DNA of 64,000 nucleotides. Origin: Caulobacter sp. 73W. GTDB lineage: Bacteria; Pseudomonadota; Alphaproteobacteria; Caulobacterales; Caulobacteraceae. Numbering within the stretch: the stretch's first letter is position 1; the number at the start of each line of letters is the position of its first letter. Under the pieces are notes generated by a model, which was not told where the DNA came from, did not search any database, and saw nothing but the letters and a program-made list of their open reading frames with translations. The translations under genes were made by a program, and so were the position numbers. Positions 34,211-43,187 of this stretch are shown piece after piece. The DNA is taken from positions 2,728,001-2,792,000 of the forward strand of contig NZ_CP158375.1 in assembly GCF_041021955.1 (NCBI RefSeq). The letters run 5' to 3'.

Positions 34211-35141
34211 CGACGCCCCCCTGCCGCCCGAGATCGGCACGCCCCTGGCCGCCTTCGCCGGCGACAAGCCCGCCGCCCCCGAATGGTTCGACGCGGCCGT
34301 CGCCCGCGAGCCGGAGCGATCCACCATCGAGGTCGACGGCGCGCCCATCGAGCTGCTGACCTGGGGCGAGGTCGGCAAGCCCGGCCTGATGTTCCTGCAC
34401 GGCAACGGCGCCCACGCCGACTGGTGGAGCTTCATCGCCCCGTTCTTCGCCGACGACTGGCGGGTGGCGGCCATTTCCTGGTCCGGCATGGGCGGGTCCG
34501 GCTGGCGCGAGAAGTATGACGGCGACCAGTTCGTGCGCGAGGCCTTCGCCGCCGCCGAGGCCGCCGGTCTCTACGCCGACGGCGGCAAGCCGGTGTTCGT
34601 GGGCCACTCCTTCGGCTCCTATCCGACCATGCTGGCGGCGGCCAAGGGCGGCGACCGCCTGCGCGCGGCGGTCAGCGTCGACTCCCCGATCCGTCCGCCC
34701 AGCCGCGAGTGGAAGGGGCCGCCGTCCCGCAACGGCCCCAACCGCATCTATGCGACCCTGAACGACGCCCTGGCCCGCTTCCGCCTGGCGCCGCCGCAGC
34801 CGTGCGAGAACCTCTACATCGTTGACTTCATCGCCCGCCGCTCGGTGCGCGAGGTCGAGGGCGGCCTGACCTGGAAGTTCGACCCGAACCTGTGGAGGCA
34901 CTTCAGCTTCAACGAGCGCCCCGGCCGGCCCAGGTGTCCGACCGCCTTCATGTGGGGCCAGAACTCCGCCCTGATCGACGCGGAGGTGCTGGCCTATATG
35001 CATACCCTGGTTCCGCCGGGCACGCCGATGATCGAGCTGCCCCAGGCGCATCACCACGTGATGCTGGACCAGCCGTTGGCCTTCGTCGGCGCCCTGCGCG
35101 GCCTTCTGGCCGGATGGCCGCGAAAAGCCGCGCAGACCTGA
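34203..35141 (+). CDS. Alpha/beta-hydrolase
   Basis: A 312-aa cytoplasmic hydrolase. It has the oxyanion motif [11 protein letters not shown], the nucleophile Ser136 in VGHSFGSY, an acid probably in the WGQNSALID region, and a His in [11 protein letters not shown]. The ATG lies inside the end of the thioesterase gene (8-base overlap). The substrate is unknown. Confidence 0.86.
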   Translation: MADDAPLPPEIGTPLAAFAGDKPAAPEWFDAAVAREPERSTIEVDGAPIELLTWGEVGKPGLMFLHGNGAHADWWSFIAPFFADDWRVAAISWSGMGGSGWREKYDGDQFVREAFAAAEAAGLYADGGKPVFVGHSFGSYPTMLAAAKGGDRLRAAVSVDSPIRPPSREWKGPPSRNGPNRIYATLNDALARFRLAPPQPCENLYIVDFIARRSVREVEGGLTWKFDPNLWRHFSFNERPGRPRCPTAFMWGQNSALIDAEVLAYMHTLVPPGTPMIELPQAHHHVMLDQPLAFVGALRGLLAGWPRKAAQT

Positions 35142-35206
35142 GCTTGAGCCGGGCGGCGCGGCGTTGTATCTGCCGACCCAACTTAGTTTCCACGCAAGGG
35201 CGCGAC

Positions 35207-35431
35207 ATGGCCGACTATCACCGCGGTGAGATGGATATCCAGGAACAGGCGTCGACCTTCCACGCCTTCAACCAGATGACCAAGTGGGGCTCGCTGGCCC
35301 TGTCGGCGGCCCTCACCGCCCTGGTTCTGTGGTTCTGCACCAGCGCCGGCTTCATGGCCGGCCTGATCGCCGCGGTTGTGGTCGCGGTGGCTGGCTTTTT
35401 CTTCCTCAAGGAAAAGCCCCAGCAACGCTAA
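35207..35431 (+). CDS. aa3-type cytochrome c oxidase subunit IV
   Basis: A 74-aa protein. The N-terminal pattern MADYHRGEMDIQEQASTFHAFNQMTKWG (soluble, with conserved MDI..Q..TF..F) is followed by one or two membrane helices (SLALSAALTALVLWFC and GLIAAVVVAVAGFFFL). This is the bacterial aa3 oxidase subunit IV family. AAGGG lies 7 bases before the ATG. It precedes the pnt operon by 113 bases. Confidence 0.88.
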   Translation: MADYHRGEMDIQEQASTFHAFNQMTKWGSLALSAALTALVLWFCTSAGFMAGLIAAVVVAVAGFFFLKEKPQQR

Positions 35432-35544
35432 CGGCTGTTCGAGAATAATTTTGCGCGAGCTGGCGTGATCGGCTCGACAAAGGGCAAGTTTCTCCCCTAA
35501 ACGGGCTGCAACCATAGGGCAGTCCGTTGAGGGGGAGGCGCTGC

Positions 35545-36678
35545 ATGGCCGTCATTGCGGTCACCAAGGAACGTCGTGCGGGCGAGACCCGCGTCGCCGC
35601 CACACCCGAGAGCGTCAAGAAGCTTATCGCCGCCGGTTTCGCCGTCACGGTGGAAGAGGGCGCGGGCCTCTCGGCCGCGATTCCCGACGGCGACTACGCC
35701 GCCGCCGGCGCCAAGCTGGCCAAGACCGCCAAGGTCGCCGTCGCCGACGCCGACATCCTGTTCAAGGTCCGAGGCCCCGAGGCCGAAGAGATCGCGGCGC
35801 TGAAGTCCGGCGCCCTGGTCGCGGCCCTGCTCAATCCGCATCAGGACAAGGCCACCCTGGACGCCCTGGCCAAGAAGGGCTGCACCGCCCTGGCCATGGA
35901 GTTCATCCCGCGTATCACGCGGGCCCAGGTGATGGACGCCCTGTCGTCCCAGGCCAACCTCGCCGGCTATCGCGCCGTGATCGAAGGGGCCCACGTCTAC
36001 GGCAAGGCCCTGCCGATGATGATGACCGCCGCCGGCACCGTCGCCGCGGCCAAGGTGTTCATCATGGGCGTCGGCGTCGCCGGCCTGCAGGCAATCGCCA
36101 CGGCCCGTCGCCTCGGCGCGGTGGTCACCGCCACCGACGTTCGTCCCGCCACCAAGGAGCAGGTGGAGTCCTTGGGCGCCAAGTTCCTGGCGGTCGAGGA
36201 CGAGGAGTTCAAGAACGCCCAGACCGCCGGCGGCTACGCCAAGGAGATGTCCAAGGAATACCAGGCCAAGCAGGCCGAGCTGGTTTCCGGCCACATCGCC
36301 AAGCAGGACATCGTCATCACCACGGCCCTGATCCCGGGCCGCCCCGCGCCGCGTCTCGTCACCGCTGCCCAGGTCGCCTCCATGCGTCCGGGCTCGGTGC
36401 TGATCGACCTGGCCATCGAGCAAGGCGGCAACGTCGAGGGCGCCAAGCTGAACGAAATCGTCGAGACCGCCAATGGCGCGAAGATCGTCGGCATCGCCAA
36501 CCTGCCCGGCCGCATCGCCGCCGACGCCAGCGCGCTCTATTCGCGCAACTTGGTCTCCCTGTCGGCCCTGTTGCTGAACAAGGAAGGCGCCTACGCCCCG
36601 GACTTCGAGGACGAGATCCTCAAGGCCGCCGTGGTCTGCCAGAGCGGCGCCGTCGTCCATCCGGCTCTCAAGAGCTGA
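35545..36678 (+). CDS. pntAA: Proton-translocating NAD(P) transhydrogenase subunit alpha part 1
   Basis: A 377-aa cytosolic NAD(H)-binding domain I. It begins AVIAVTKERRAGETRVAATPESV. The Rossmann region (VFIMGVGVAGLQAIATARRLGAVVTATDVR) and the mobile-loop AGYRAVIEGAHVYGKALPMMMTAAGT match split transhydrogenases. GGAGG lies 6 bases before the ATG at 35545. It is the first gene of pntAA-pntAB-pntB. The enzyme couples hydride transfer from NADH to NADP+ with inward proton movement. Confidence 0.95.
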   Translation: MAVIAVTKERRAGETRVAATPESVKKLIAAGFAVTVEEGAGLSAAIPDGDYAAAGAKLAKTAKVAVADADILFKVRGPEAEEIAALKSGALVAALLNPHQDKATLDALAKKGCTALAMEFIPRITRAQVMDALSSQANLAGYRAVIEGAHVYGKALPMMMTAAGTVAAAKVFIMGVGVAGLQAIATARRLGAVVTATDVRPATKEQVESLGAKFLAVEDEEFKNAQTAGGYAKEMSKEYQAKQAELVSGHIAKQDIVITTALIPGRPAPRLVTAAQVASMRPGSVLIDLAIEQGGNVEGAKLNEIVETANGAKIVGIANLPGRIAADASALYSRNLVSLSALLLNKEGAYAPDFEDEILKAAVVCQSGAVVHPALKS

Positions 36679-36718
36679 TCGCGGCCGAGCCGCGCACCGA
36701 ACAACTGGGAGGCCCGAT

Positions 36719-37045
36719 ATGGAAGCCGTCGACCCCACCATCTTCCGCTTGGCGATCTTCGTGCTCGCCATCTTCGTTGGCTACTACGTGGTGTGGAGCG
36801 TCACGCCCGCTCTGCACACGCCGCTGATGGCGGTGACCAACGCCATCTCGTCCGTGATCATCGTCGGCGCCCTGCTGGCCGCCGCCGCCCACGGCGCGGC
36901 GGCGCAGGACGCCGAGACCGCGACGAACGTCTGGATTTCAAAGGGGGCCGGCGCCATCGCCGCCGCCTTCGCCGCCGTGAACATCTTCGGGGGCTTCCTC
37001 GTCACCCAGCGGATGCTGGCCATGTACAAGAAGAAGCAGAAGTAG
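36719..37045 (+). CDS. pntAB: Proton-translocating NAD(P) transhydrogenase subunit alpha part 2
   Basis: A 108-aa membrane subunit with about four helices (FRLAIFVLAIFVGYYVVWSV; LMAVTNAISSVIIVGALLAAAAHG; AIAAAFAAVNIFGGFLVTQRML). It has the conserved HTPLMAVTNAISS segment and a basic tail MYKKKQK. It is spaced 40 bases after pntAA and 22 before pntB. Confidence 0.94.
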   Translation: MEAVDPTIFRLAIFVLAIFVGYYVVWSVTPALHTPLMAVTNAISSVIIVGALLAAAAHGAAAQDAETATNVWISKGAGAIAAAFAAVNIFGGFLVTQRMLAMYKKKQK

Positions 37046-37067
37046 AGCGGGACCCGGGGGACATCAC

Positions 37068-38486
37068 ATGAACGCCAATCTCGCCGCCATCCTGTACCTC
37101 GTCTCGGGGGTGCTGTTCATCCTGGCCCTGCGCGGGCTTTCCAGCCCCGAGACCAGCCGCAAGGGCAACACCTACGGCATGGTCGGCATGGCCATCGCCG
37201 TGTTCACCGTCATGGCCACCCTGTGGAGCCAGGGCGCGCTCGATCCCATCACCATCGGCCTGATCGTGGCCGGCGTCGCCGTCGGCGGCGGCGTCGGCGC
37301 CGTCATCGCCCGCAAGGTGCCGATGACCTCCATGCCGCAGCTGGTCGCCGCCTTCCATAGCCTGGTCGGCATGGCCGCCTGCCTGGTCGCCGTGGCCGCC
37401 ATCTACACCCCTGCCGCCTACGGCATCGTCGGGGCCGACGGGCACATCCACGTCAACAGCCTGATCGAGCTGTCCCTGGGCCTGGCCATCGGCGCCATCA
37501 CCTTCACCGGCTCGGTCATCGCCTTCGCCAAGCTGAACGGCAACATGGGCGGCGCGCCGATCCTGCTGCCGGCCCGTCACCTGCTGAACATCGCCATCGC
37601 CGCCGGCATCGTCGCCCTGATCGTGGTGCTGGTCGCCACCGGCGGCCAGGCCAAGTGGGCCTTCTGGGGCATCTTCGCCCTCAGCCTGCTGATCGGCGTC
37701 ACCCTGATCATTCCCATTGGCGGCGCCGACATGCCCGTCGTGGTGTCGATGCTGAACAGCTATTCCGGCTGGGCGGCGGCGGCCCTGGGCTTCACCCTCG
37801 AGAACACCACCCTGATCATCACCGGGGCCCTGGTCGGCTCTTCGGGCGCGATCCTGTCCTACATAATGTGCAAGGGCATGAACCGCAGCTTCGTCTCGGT
37901 GATCCTGGGCGGCTTCGGCGCCGACGCGGCGGCCGCTGACGCGGGCGGCAAGGTCGAGACCCGCCCCGTCAAGCAGGGCTCCGCCGACGACGCGGCCTTC
38001 ATCATGAAGAACGCCTCCAAGGTCATCATCGTCCCGGGCTACGGCATGGCCGTGTCCCAGGCCCAGCACGCCCTGCGCGAGATGGCCGACAAGCTGAAGG
38101 AAGAGGGGGTCGAGGTGAAATACGCCATCCACCCCGTCGCCGGCCGCATGCCCGGCCACATGAACGTCCTGCTGGCCGAGGCCAACGTGCCTTACGACGA
38201 GGTGTTCGAACTGGAGGACATCAACAGCGAGTTCTCCACGGCAGACGTGGCCTTTGTCATCGGGGCCAACGACGTCACCAACCCGGCCGCCAAGACCGAC
38301 CCCACCAGCGCCATCTTCGGCATGCCGATCCTGGACGTGGAAAAGGCCCGCACGGTCCTGTTCGTCAAACGCGGCATGGCGTCCGGCTATGCCGGCGTCG
38401 AGAACGAGCTGTTCTTCCGCGACAACACCATGATGCTCTTCGCCGACGCCAAGAAGATGGTCGAAGGCATCGTGAAGGGGCTTTGA
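37068..38486 (+). CDS. pntB: Proton-translocating NAD(P) transhydrogenase subunit beta
   Basis: A 472-aa protein. Its membrane domain II has about nine helices, with SLVGMAA and the conserved AFHS region. The C-terminal NADP(H)-binding domain III has VIIVPGYGMAVSQAQH, HPVAGRMPGHMNVLLAEA and VIGANDVTNP. It is the last gene of the pnt operon and is followed by REP element A4, with no obvious terminator. Confidence 0.95.
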   Translation: MNANLAAILYLVSGVLFILALRGLSSPETSRKGNTYGMVGMAIAVFTVMATLWSQGALDPITIGLIVAGVAVGGGVGAVIARKVPMTSMPQLVAAFHSLVGMAACLVAVAAIYTPAAYGIVGADGHIHVNSLIELSLGLAIGAITFTGSVIAFAKLNGNMGGAPILLPARHLLNIAIAAGIVALIVVLVATGGQAKWAFWGIFALSLLIGVTLIIPIGGADMPVVVSMLNSYSGWAAAALGFTLENTTLIITGALVGSSGAILSYIMCKGMNRSFVSVILGGFGADAAAADAGGKVETRPVKQGSADDAAFIMKNASKVIIVPGYGMAVSQAQHALREMADKLKEEGVEVKYAIHPVAGRMPGHMNVLLAEANVPYDEVFELEDINSEFSTADVAFVIGANDVTNPAAKTDPTSAIFGMPILDVEKARTVLFVKRGMASGYAGVENELFFRDNTMMLFADAKKMVEGIVKGL

Positions 38487-38491
38487 GGTTT

Positions 38492-38596
38492 TGCGTCCTT
38501 CGAGACGCGGCCCTTCGGCCGCTCCTCAGGATGACGATCGTGGTTTGCTGACATCGTCATCCTGAGGAGCCGCAAAGCGGCGTCTCGAAGGACGCA
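38492..38596. repeat. REP-like inverted repeat, family A copy 4 (homotypic arms)
   Basis: Both arms are the CCT/AGG class: GTCCTTCGAGAC...CTCAGGATGAC and GTCATCCTGAGG...GTCTCGAAGGAC. The inner stems are CGCGGCC/GGCCGC-like. Confidence 0.88.
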
Positions 38597-38608
38597 CACA
38601 CCTTCCCG

Positions 38609-38720
38609 CCGCCTCCCTGGGCCTTGTGCCCAGGGTCACTGCATCCGCCGACGCGGCGCTGGACGATCATGCTCAATGCAAGCCCATGCAGGACCCTCGC
38701 CACAAGGGCGAGGGAGGCGG
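38609..38720. repeat. Intergenic inverted-repeat element in the pntB-M23 gap
   Basis: The outer arms CCGCCTCCCT (38609-38618) and AGGGAGGCGG (38711-38720) are perfect inverted copies. Inside are two smaller hairpins (CCTGGGCCTTGTGCCCAGG and CCCTCGCCACAAGGGCGAGGG). Only one copy occurs in this window. Together with REP A4 it fills most of the 424-base gap; the rest (38721-38910) shows no gene. Confidence 0.65.
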
Positions 38721-38910
38721 ATTTAGGTCTTGAGGAAACGCTGTGAGTTGTGTGGGGTCTAAGTCTCAGCTCCTACAGCCAAGCTGAGCCCTATTCCGGT
38801 CAATAATCCTAACTAACTCTTCGACCTCATCATCGAAGAACGTCGTCGCGCGGCCGTCTGATCTCGGCGGGCCGCATAGAAAAGCGCGACATCCAGACGA
38901 GGTCTAAGAA

Positions 38911-39675
38911 TTGTCCACCGACGTCATTGACGGACGGGTCCCGTACATGGGCCTCGCCGCCATCCTGGGCTCCTGCGCCCTGTGGGGCGTGTTCGCCCTG
39001 ACCGCCATCGGCGCCGCGCGCCCGGATGCGGACCTGTCCTTCATCTCCCGGCCCGAGCCGGCGCCCGTCTCGGTCGCCAAGGTCGAGCCCGCGCCTCCGC
39101 CGCCGCCCGCCTACAGCTTCGTCACGCCCCTGCCGGGCCAGCAGGTCAACTCGCCCTTCGGCATGCGCCAGATGCCGTGGGAAGAGGCCGGCCGCCTGCA
39201 CAAGGGCGTCGATATCGCCGCCCCCGGCGGCGCGCCGGTCCTGGCCACCCTGCCAGGCACGGTCCTGCGCTCGGGCGAGGACGCCGCCTATGGCCGCTTC
39301 ATCGAGGTGGCGCACAAGGACGGCCTGTCGTCGCTCTACGCCCACCTGGGCCGCAAGGCGAAGGGCATCCGCAAGGGCGCGGCGATCGAGGCCGGCCAGG
39401 TCATCGGCCATGTGGGCTCGTCGGGCCGCTCCACCGGCTCGCACCTGCATTTCGAGATCCGCAATGACGGCGAGCCGGTCAATCCGACCTTCTTCATGGG
39501 CAAGCAGTTCGCCACGGCCGAAGACCTGCCCCTGACCGCCGCCGCCCGCGTCTCGCGCAAGGTGCGCATGGCCACCGTGTCCAAGTGGCCGGCCCATGTC
39601 CGCAAGGGCGAGGTGCGCAAGAAAGCGGCGGCGACGGGTGAGCGGCCGCGCGGGGTGATCCGTCTGGCGGAATGA
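38911..39675 (+). CDS. M23/LytM-family peptidoglycan endopeptidase
   Basis: A 254-aa protein with one N-terminal transmembrane helix (about 14-34), a Pro-rich linker (PAPVSVAKVEPAPPPPPA), and a LytM domain. The zinc ligands are His97 and Asp101 (HKGVD) and His180 in SHLHFE, with His145 in the YAHLG segment. The TTG start at 38911 has GAGG nine bases upstream; ATG 38947 is an alternative that trims 12 residues. It is predicted to be periplasm-facing and to cut cross-linked peptidoglycan. Confidence 0.88.
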   Translation: MSTDVIDGRVPYMGLAAILGSCALWGVFALTAIGAARPDADLSFISRPEPAPVSVAKVEPAPPPPPAYSFVTPLPGQQVNSPFGMRQMPWEEAGRLHKGVDIAAPGGAPVLATLPGTVLRSGEDAAYGRFIEVAHKDGLSSLYAHLGRKAKGIRKGAAIEAGQVIGHVGSSGRSTGSHLHFEIRNDGEPVNPTFFMGKQFATAEDLPLTAAARVSRKVRMATVSKWPAHVRKGEVRKKAAATGERPRGVIRLAE

Positions 39676-39735
39676 TCTTCGCCGCGTTGCGCGTTTGTAA
39701 TTCGCCAAAGCCGTAAGCCTGCTTATCTAGGCGAC

Positions 39736-40698
39736 ATGCTCAGCTTCACCGTTCGCGCCGTCTCCTGTCTCGTTCTCGCCTTCGTCGCCTGGATCGCCCT
39801 TGGCGGCGCCATGTCGATCGCCGCGCCGCAGCCGCGCGGCAAGTTCTATGACGTGGGCGGGCGCAAGATGCGCCTCGTCTGCGAAGGCCCGTCCACGGCC
39901 TCGCCCACCGTCCTGCTGGAGGCCGGCGCCTTCGGCTTCGCCGCCGACTGGGGCGCGGTGCAGGAAGCCCTGACCGCCGAGGGCATCCGCTCCTGCGCCT
40001 ATGACCGCGCGGGCATGGGCTTTTCCGATCCAAACCCGTCGCCGCTCACCGGGGGCTCCGCCCTGGCCGATCTGGAGAAGCTGCTCGACGCCGCCGGCGA
40101 GAAGGGGCCCTTCGTCCTCGTCGGCCACTCGATGGCCGGCCTGCGCATGCCTCAGTTCGCCGGCGCCCGGCCGGAGCAGGTGAGGGGCGTGGTGTTCGTC
40201 GACGCCTCTCCCCCGCCGCCCAAGGTCGACAACGCGATGCTGGAGCGCAACAGCCGCTTCGCCAAGCGCTTCACCGTCATGTCCCGCTGGGCCGCCCGCG
40301 GGGCCGCCCTGGGCCTCTACAAGCCGCTGAAGGGCACGCGCCTGGCCGACAAGATCGGACTGCCGCCCGAGGCTTCGGCCGAAAAGCGCTGGGCCTTCGC
40401 CAACGCCGGCCACAACCGCGCCGCCGCCCGCGAGATCGCCGGCTGGCGGCCCCTGGTGATGCAGTCCATGGAGGCCCCGCCCTTCCCAAAGGACTGGCCC
40501 GTGGCGGTGGTGACCGCCGGCGGCGCCACGCCCGAACGCGCCGAGCGCAAGAAGTCCCAGGCCGGCCCCGCGGACCGCTCCGAGCACGGCTATGTCCGCC
40601 ACGTGGACGGCGCCGGCCACAACACCCTGCTTGGCCGCACCTACGCCCACGAGATCGTCACGGCGGTGAAGTTCGTGATCGAGAACGCTAAGGGGTGA
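39736..40698 (+). CDS. Alpha/beta-hydrolase with N-terminal membrane anchor or signal
   Basis: A 320-aa protein. The N-terminal hydrophobic helix (VRAVSCLVLAFVAWIALGGAMSIAA) may be a signal peptide or anchor. The fold has Ser132 in LVGHSMAG and a His in HVDGAGHNTLLG. The GMGFSD region is typical. The substrate is unknown. It is followed by a family C repeat. Confidence 0.85.
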   Translation: MLSFTVRAVSCLVLAFVAWIALGGAMSIAAPQPRGKFYDVGGRKMRLVCEGPSTASPTVLLEAGAFGFAADWGAVQEALTAEGIRSCAYDRAGMGFSDPNPSPLTGGSALADLEKLLDAAGEKGPFVLVGHSMAGLRMPQFAGARPEQVRGVVFVDASPPPPKVDNAMLERNSRFAKRFTVMSRWAARGAALGLYKPLKGTRLADKIGLPPEASAEKRWAFANAGHNRAAAREIAGWRPLVMQSMEAPPFPKDWPVAVVTAGGATPERAERKKSQAGPADRSEHGYVRHVDGAGHNTLLGRTYAHEIVTAVKFVIENAKG

Positions 40699-40701
40699 GC
40701 C

Positions 40702-40845
40702 CTTCTCCTCCCCTGCGAAGCGGGGGAGGGGGACCACGAAGTGGTGGAGGGGGGCGAGACTGGGCTCGGAGCGCGCGGACGCCCCCTCCGTCTCGGCTTC
40801 GCCGATCCACCTCCCTTGTACGCTTCGTTACAGGGGAGGAGAAGA
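40702..40845. repeat. Family C intergenic repeat, long copy
   Basis: The ends TTCTCCTCCCCTGCGAAGCG and TACAGGGGAGGAGAA are near-inverted. Internal dyads include ACCACGAAGTGGT. The core segment ACTGGGCTCGGAGCGCGCGG appears in opposite orientation in the copy at 54021. Confidence 0.75.
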
Positions 40846-40860
40846 AAGCCCCCAAACGCC

Positions 40861-40896
40861 AAAAAGGCCGCGCACCGGAGAGTGCGCGGCCTTTTC
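40861..40896 (-). terminator. rpsU terminator
   Basis: A stem of about 15 bp (AAAAGGCCGCGCAC / GTGCGCGGCCTTTT) with a CGGAGA loop and a poly-T tail on the minus strand. It lies 33 bases past the rpsU stop. Confidence 0.88.
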
Positions 40897-40929
40897 GATG
40901 TCTAGCGAGCCGATCGGCCCGCCGAAGAT

Positions 40930-41163
40930 TTAGCGCGAGGGCTTCTTCGGCGCGGCGATCAGGCCTTCGCGCTGGGCGCGCTTGCGGGCCAGCTTGCGAG
41001 CGCGACGGACGGCTTCAGCCTTTTGGCGAGCGCGTTTTTCCGACGGCTTTTCGTAGTGCACGTGGCGCTTCATCTCGCGGAACGAGCCTTCGCGCTGCAT
41101 TTTCTTCTTCAGAGCCTTGAGGGCCTGATCGACGTTGTTGTCGCGGACAAAAATCTGAACCAG
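40930..41163 (-). CDS. rpsU: 30S ribosomal protein S21 (bS21), apparent CTG start
   Basis: A 77-aa protein reading (M)[27 protein letters not shown] and ending APKKPSR, typical of the longer alphaproteobacterial bS21 with its basic C-terminal tail. The codon before GTT-CAG-ATT is CTG (41161-41163). GGAGAG lies six bases upstream, and no ATG, GTG or TTG is in frame upstream over at least 50 bases. The only in-frame ATG downstream would remove the conserved first 21 residues. Translation from CTG is therefore the best reading. A strong terminator closes the gene. Confidence 0.9.
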   Translation of the reverse strand: MVQIFVRDNNVDQALKALKKKMQREGSFREMKRHVHYEKPSEKRARQKAEAVRRARKLARKRAQREGLIAAPKKPSR

Positions 41164-41327
41164 GGGACTCTCTCCGGTCGGTTGGTCGGCCCCCTGATAC
41201 GGGCGCGCGAAGAATAATGATTGGGGTCGGCAAGACGGGCCCGGCCGACGTGAGGCGGGCGAAATAGCAGAACCCTACCTGCTTGTCCATGCGCGACGGC
41301 TGTTTCGGCGCGATGTATCATGCGCCC

Positions 41328-41984
41328 ATGACTGATCGTGACGCCAACGCCACCGACTGGGCCTCACAGGCCGAGCAACGCCTTCTGGACGCGGCCCTGG
41401 CCCTGGCTCCCCGCCTGGGCTGGAGCGGTCCGCTCGTCCCCGCCGCCGCCCGCGAGATCGGCCTTTCCGCCGCCGAGGCGGGGCTTTTGCTGCCGCATGG
41501 CGCGCGCGATCTGGCCGCCCTGCTGTCGCGCCGGCACGATTCCCTGGCGCTGGCGGCCCTGCCCGACGGCGCGACCCTGAAGATTCGCGAGCGCATCCGC
41601 TCCGGCGTCGTCGCCCGTCTGGACGCCGCCGCCGCCGATCGCGAGGCGGTCCGCCGCTGGGCCGGCTTCCTAGCCTTTCCGACCAACTTCCCCCTGGCCC
41701 TGAAACTGGTCTGGGAAAGCGCCGATTCCATCTGGCGCTGGGCCGGCGACATCGCCACGGACGAGAACCACTATTCCAAGCGGGCCATCGTCTCGGGAAT
41801 CCTGATCTCGACCCTGGCGCTCGACCTGACCAACGGCCGCGACGCCGCCCTGACGGCGCTGGACGCGCGCATCGACAACGTCATGGCTTTCGAGAAGTGG
41901 AAGGCGACCACCAAGCTGAAGCCGTCGGAGCTGGCCCGCGAAGTGGCGGCCGCGCTGGGTCGGTTAAGGTACGGGGCGGCCTAA
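41328..41984 (+). CDS. COQ9 family ubiquinone biosynthesis protein
   Basis: A 218-aa protein with a TetR-like N-terminal helical part (WASQAEQRLLDAALALAPRLGWSGPLVPAAAREIGLS). The COQ9 hallmark C-terminal section follows (WAGFLAFPTNFPLALKLVWESADSIWRWAGDIATDENHYSKRAIVSGIL). COQ9 is a lipid-binding helper of the COQ7 hydroxylase. ubiX, a further ubiquinone gene, lies 2.5 kb away. The ATG at 41328 is selected over upstream GUG/ATG frames that look non-coding. Confidence 0.88.
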   Translation: MTDRDANATDWASQAEQRLLDAALALAPRLGWSGPLVPAAAREIGLSAAEAGLLLPHGARDLAALLSRRHDSLALAALPDGATLKIRERIRSGVVARLDAAAADREAVRRWAGFLAFPTNFPLALKLVWESADSIWRWAGDIATDENHYSKRAIVSGILISTLALDLTNGRDAALTALDARIDNVMAFEKWKATTKLKPSELAREVAAALGRLRYGAA

Positions 41985-41988
41985 GCCC

Positions 41989-42089
41989 TGCGTGCTTGGA
42001 GACGCGCTGCGCGCTCCTCAGCATGACGAGGTTTGTGATCTACTGAATCCGTCATCCTGAGGAGGCCGAAGGCCGTCTCGAAGGATGCA
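41989..42089. repeat. REP-like inverted repeat, family A copy 5
   Basis: The left arm is GTGCTTGGAGAC...CTCAGCATGAC and the right arm GTCATCCTGAGG...GTCTCGAAGGAT. It sits between the converging COQ9 and purK genes. The centre holds GAATC, a GANTC-type CcrM site. Confidence 0.85.
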
Positions 42090-42096
42090 CCAAGCT

Positions 42097-43182
42097 TCAG
42101 AGCGCCCGCAGCCGGTTCACGTGGCCCATCTTGCGGCCCGCCTTCACCTCGCGCTTGCCGTAGAGGTGGACGCGGGTCTCGGGCTCGGCGGCCAGCTTGG
42201 CCCAGGCCAGGACCTCGTCGCCCAGCAGGTTGATCATCTCAACATGCGCCAGGGCGTGGGTGGGCCCCAGCGGCCAGCCGGCGACGGCGCGGATGTGCTG
42301 CTCGAACTGGTCGACCTCGCAGCCGTCCTGGGTCCAGTGGCCGGTGTTGTGGACGCGGGGCGCGATCTCGTTGACCAGCAGCCGGCCGTCCTTCAGCTCG
42401 AACAGCTCGACCCCCATCACGCCCACATAGTCCAGGCCCGACAGGATCTGGGCGGCGATGCGCTCGGCCTGCTCGCGCAGCTTGGGCGAGACCTGGGCCG
42501 GGGCCGAGGTGCGGCGCAGGACGCCGTTCTCGTGGTGGTTCTCGGCCAGGGGATAGACGGCGATCTCGCCGTCGCGGCCGCGGGCGGCGATCACCGACAG
42601 CTCGCGCACGAAGTCGGCGCGGCCCTCGACGATGGCGGGCTTGCCGCCGATGGCGGCGAAGGCTTCGGCGGCGGCGTGGTCGGTGGCGTGCTCGACCCAG
42701 GCTTGGCCCTTGCCGTCATAGCCGTCGCGGCGGGTCTTCAGCAGGACCGGCGCGCCCAGCTCGGCGGCGGCGGCCTTCACGTCGTCGGGGGTCTCGGCGG
42801 CGGCGAAGGGCACGGTGCCCACGCCCACGCCGTTCAGGAAGCTCTTCTCAGTCACCCGGTCCTGGGCCGCGGCCAGGGCGGCGGCGGAGGGGGCCACGGG
42901 CAGGCCGGCCTCGGCCAGCAGGCGCAGCACCTCGGCGGGGACATTCTCGAACTCGGTTGTCACCACCTGGGCGACGGCGGCCAGCGCCTTCAGCGCGGCG
43001 GGGTCGTCATACGGGGCGACGATGGTGTGGGCCGCGACGCGCGAGGCCGGGGAATCCTCGTCCGGGGTCAGGATGGCGACGTCGAAACCCAGCCGCGCCG
43101 CCGCCTGGGCCAGCATGCGGCCCAGCTGTCCGCCCCCGAGGATGCCGATGGTCGAACCGGGGGGGAGGGGGAAAGTCGTCAC
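42097..43182 (-). CDS. purK: 5-(carboxyamino)imidazole ribonucleotide synthase
   Basis: A 361-aa ATP-grasp enzyme. The N-terminal GSTIGILGGGQLGRMLAQAAARLGF, the ATP-grasp GYDGKGQAWV segment and the C-terminal NEIAPRVHNTGHWTQDGC are all present. It converts AIR, ATP and bicarbonate to N5-CAIR in purine synthesis. The start is GTG at 43182, 5 bases after the purE stop, so the pair is one operon. REP A5 follows. Confidence 0.95.
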   Translation of the reverse strand: MTTFPLPPGSTIGILGGGQLGRMLAQAAARLGFDVAILTPDEDSPASRVAAHTIVAPYDDPAALKALAAVAQVVTTEFENVPAEVLRLLAEAGLPVAPSAAALAAAQDRVTEKSFLNGVGVGTVPFAAAETPDDVKAAAAELGAPVLLKTRRDGYDGKGQAWVEHATDHAAAEAFAAIGGKPAIVEGRADFVRELSVIAARGRDGEIAVYPLAENHHENGVLRRTSAPAQVSPKLREQAERIAAQILSGLDYVGVMGVELFELKDGRLLVNEIAPRVHNTGHWTQDGCEVDQFEQHIRAVAGWPLGPTHALAHVEMINLLGDEVLAWAKLAAEPETRVHLYGKREVKAGRKMGHVNRLRAL

Positions 43183-43187
43183 TTGGA

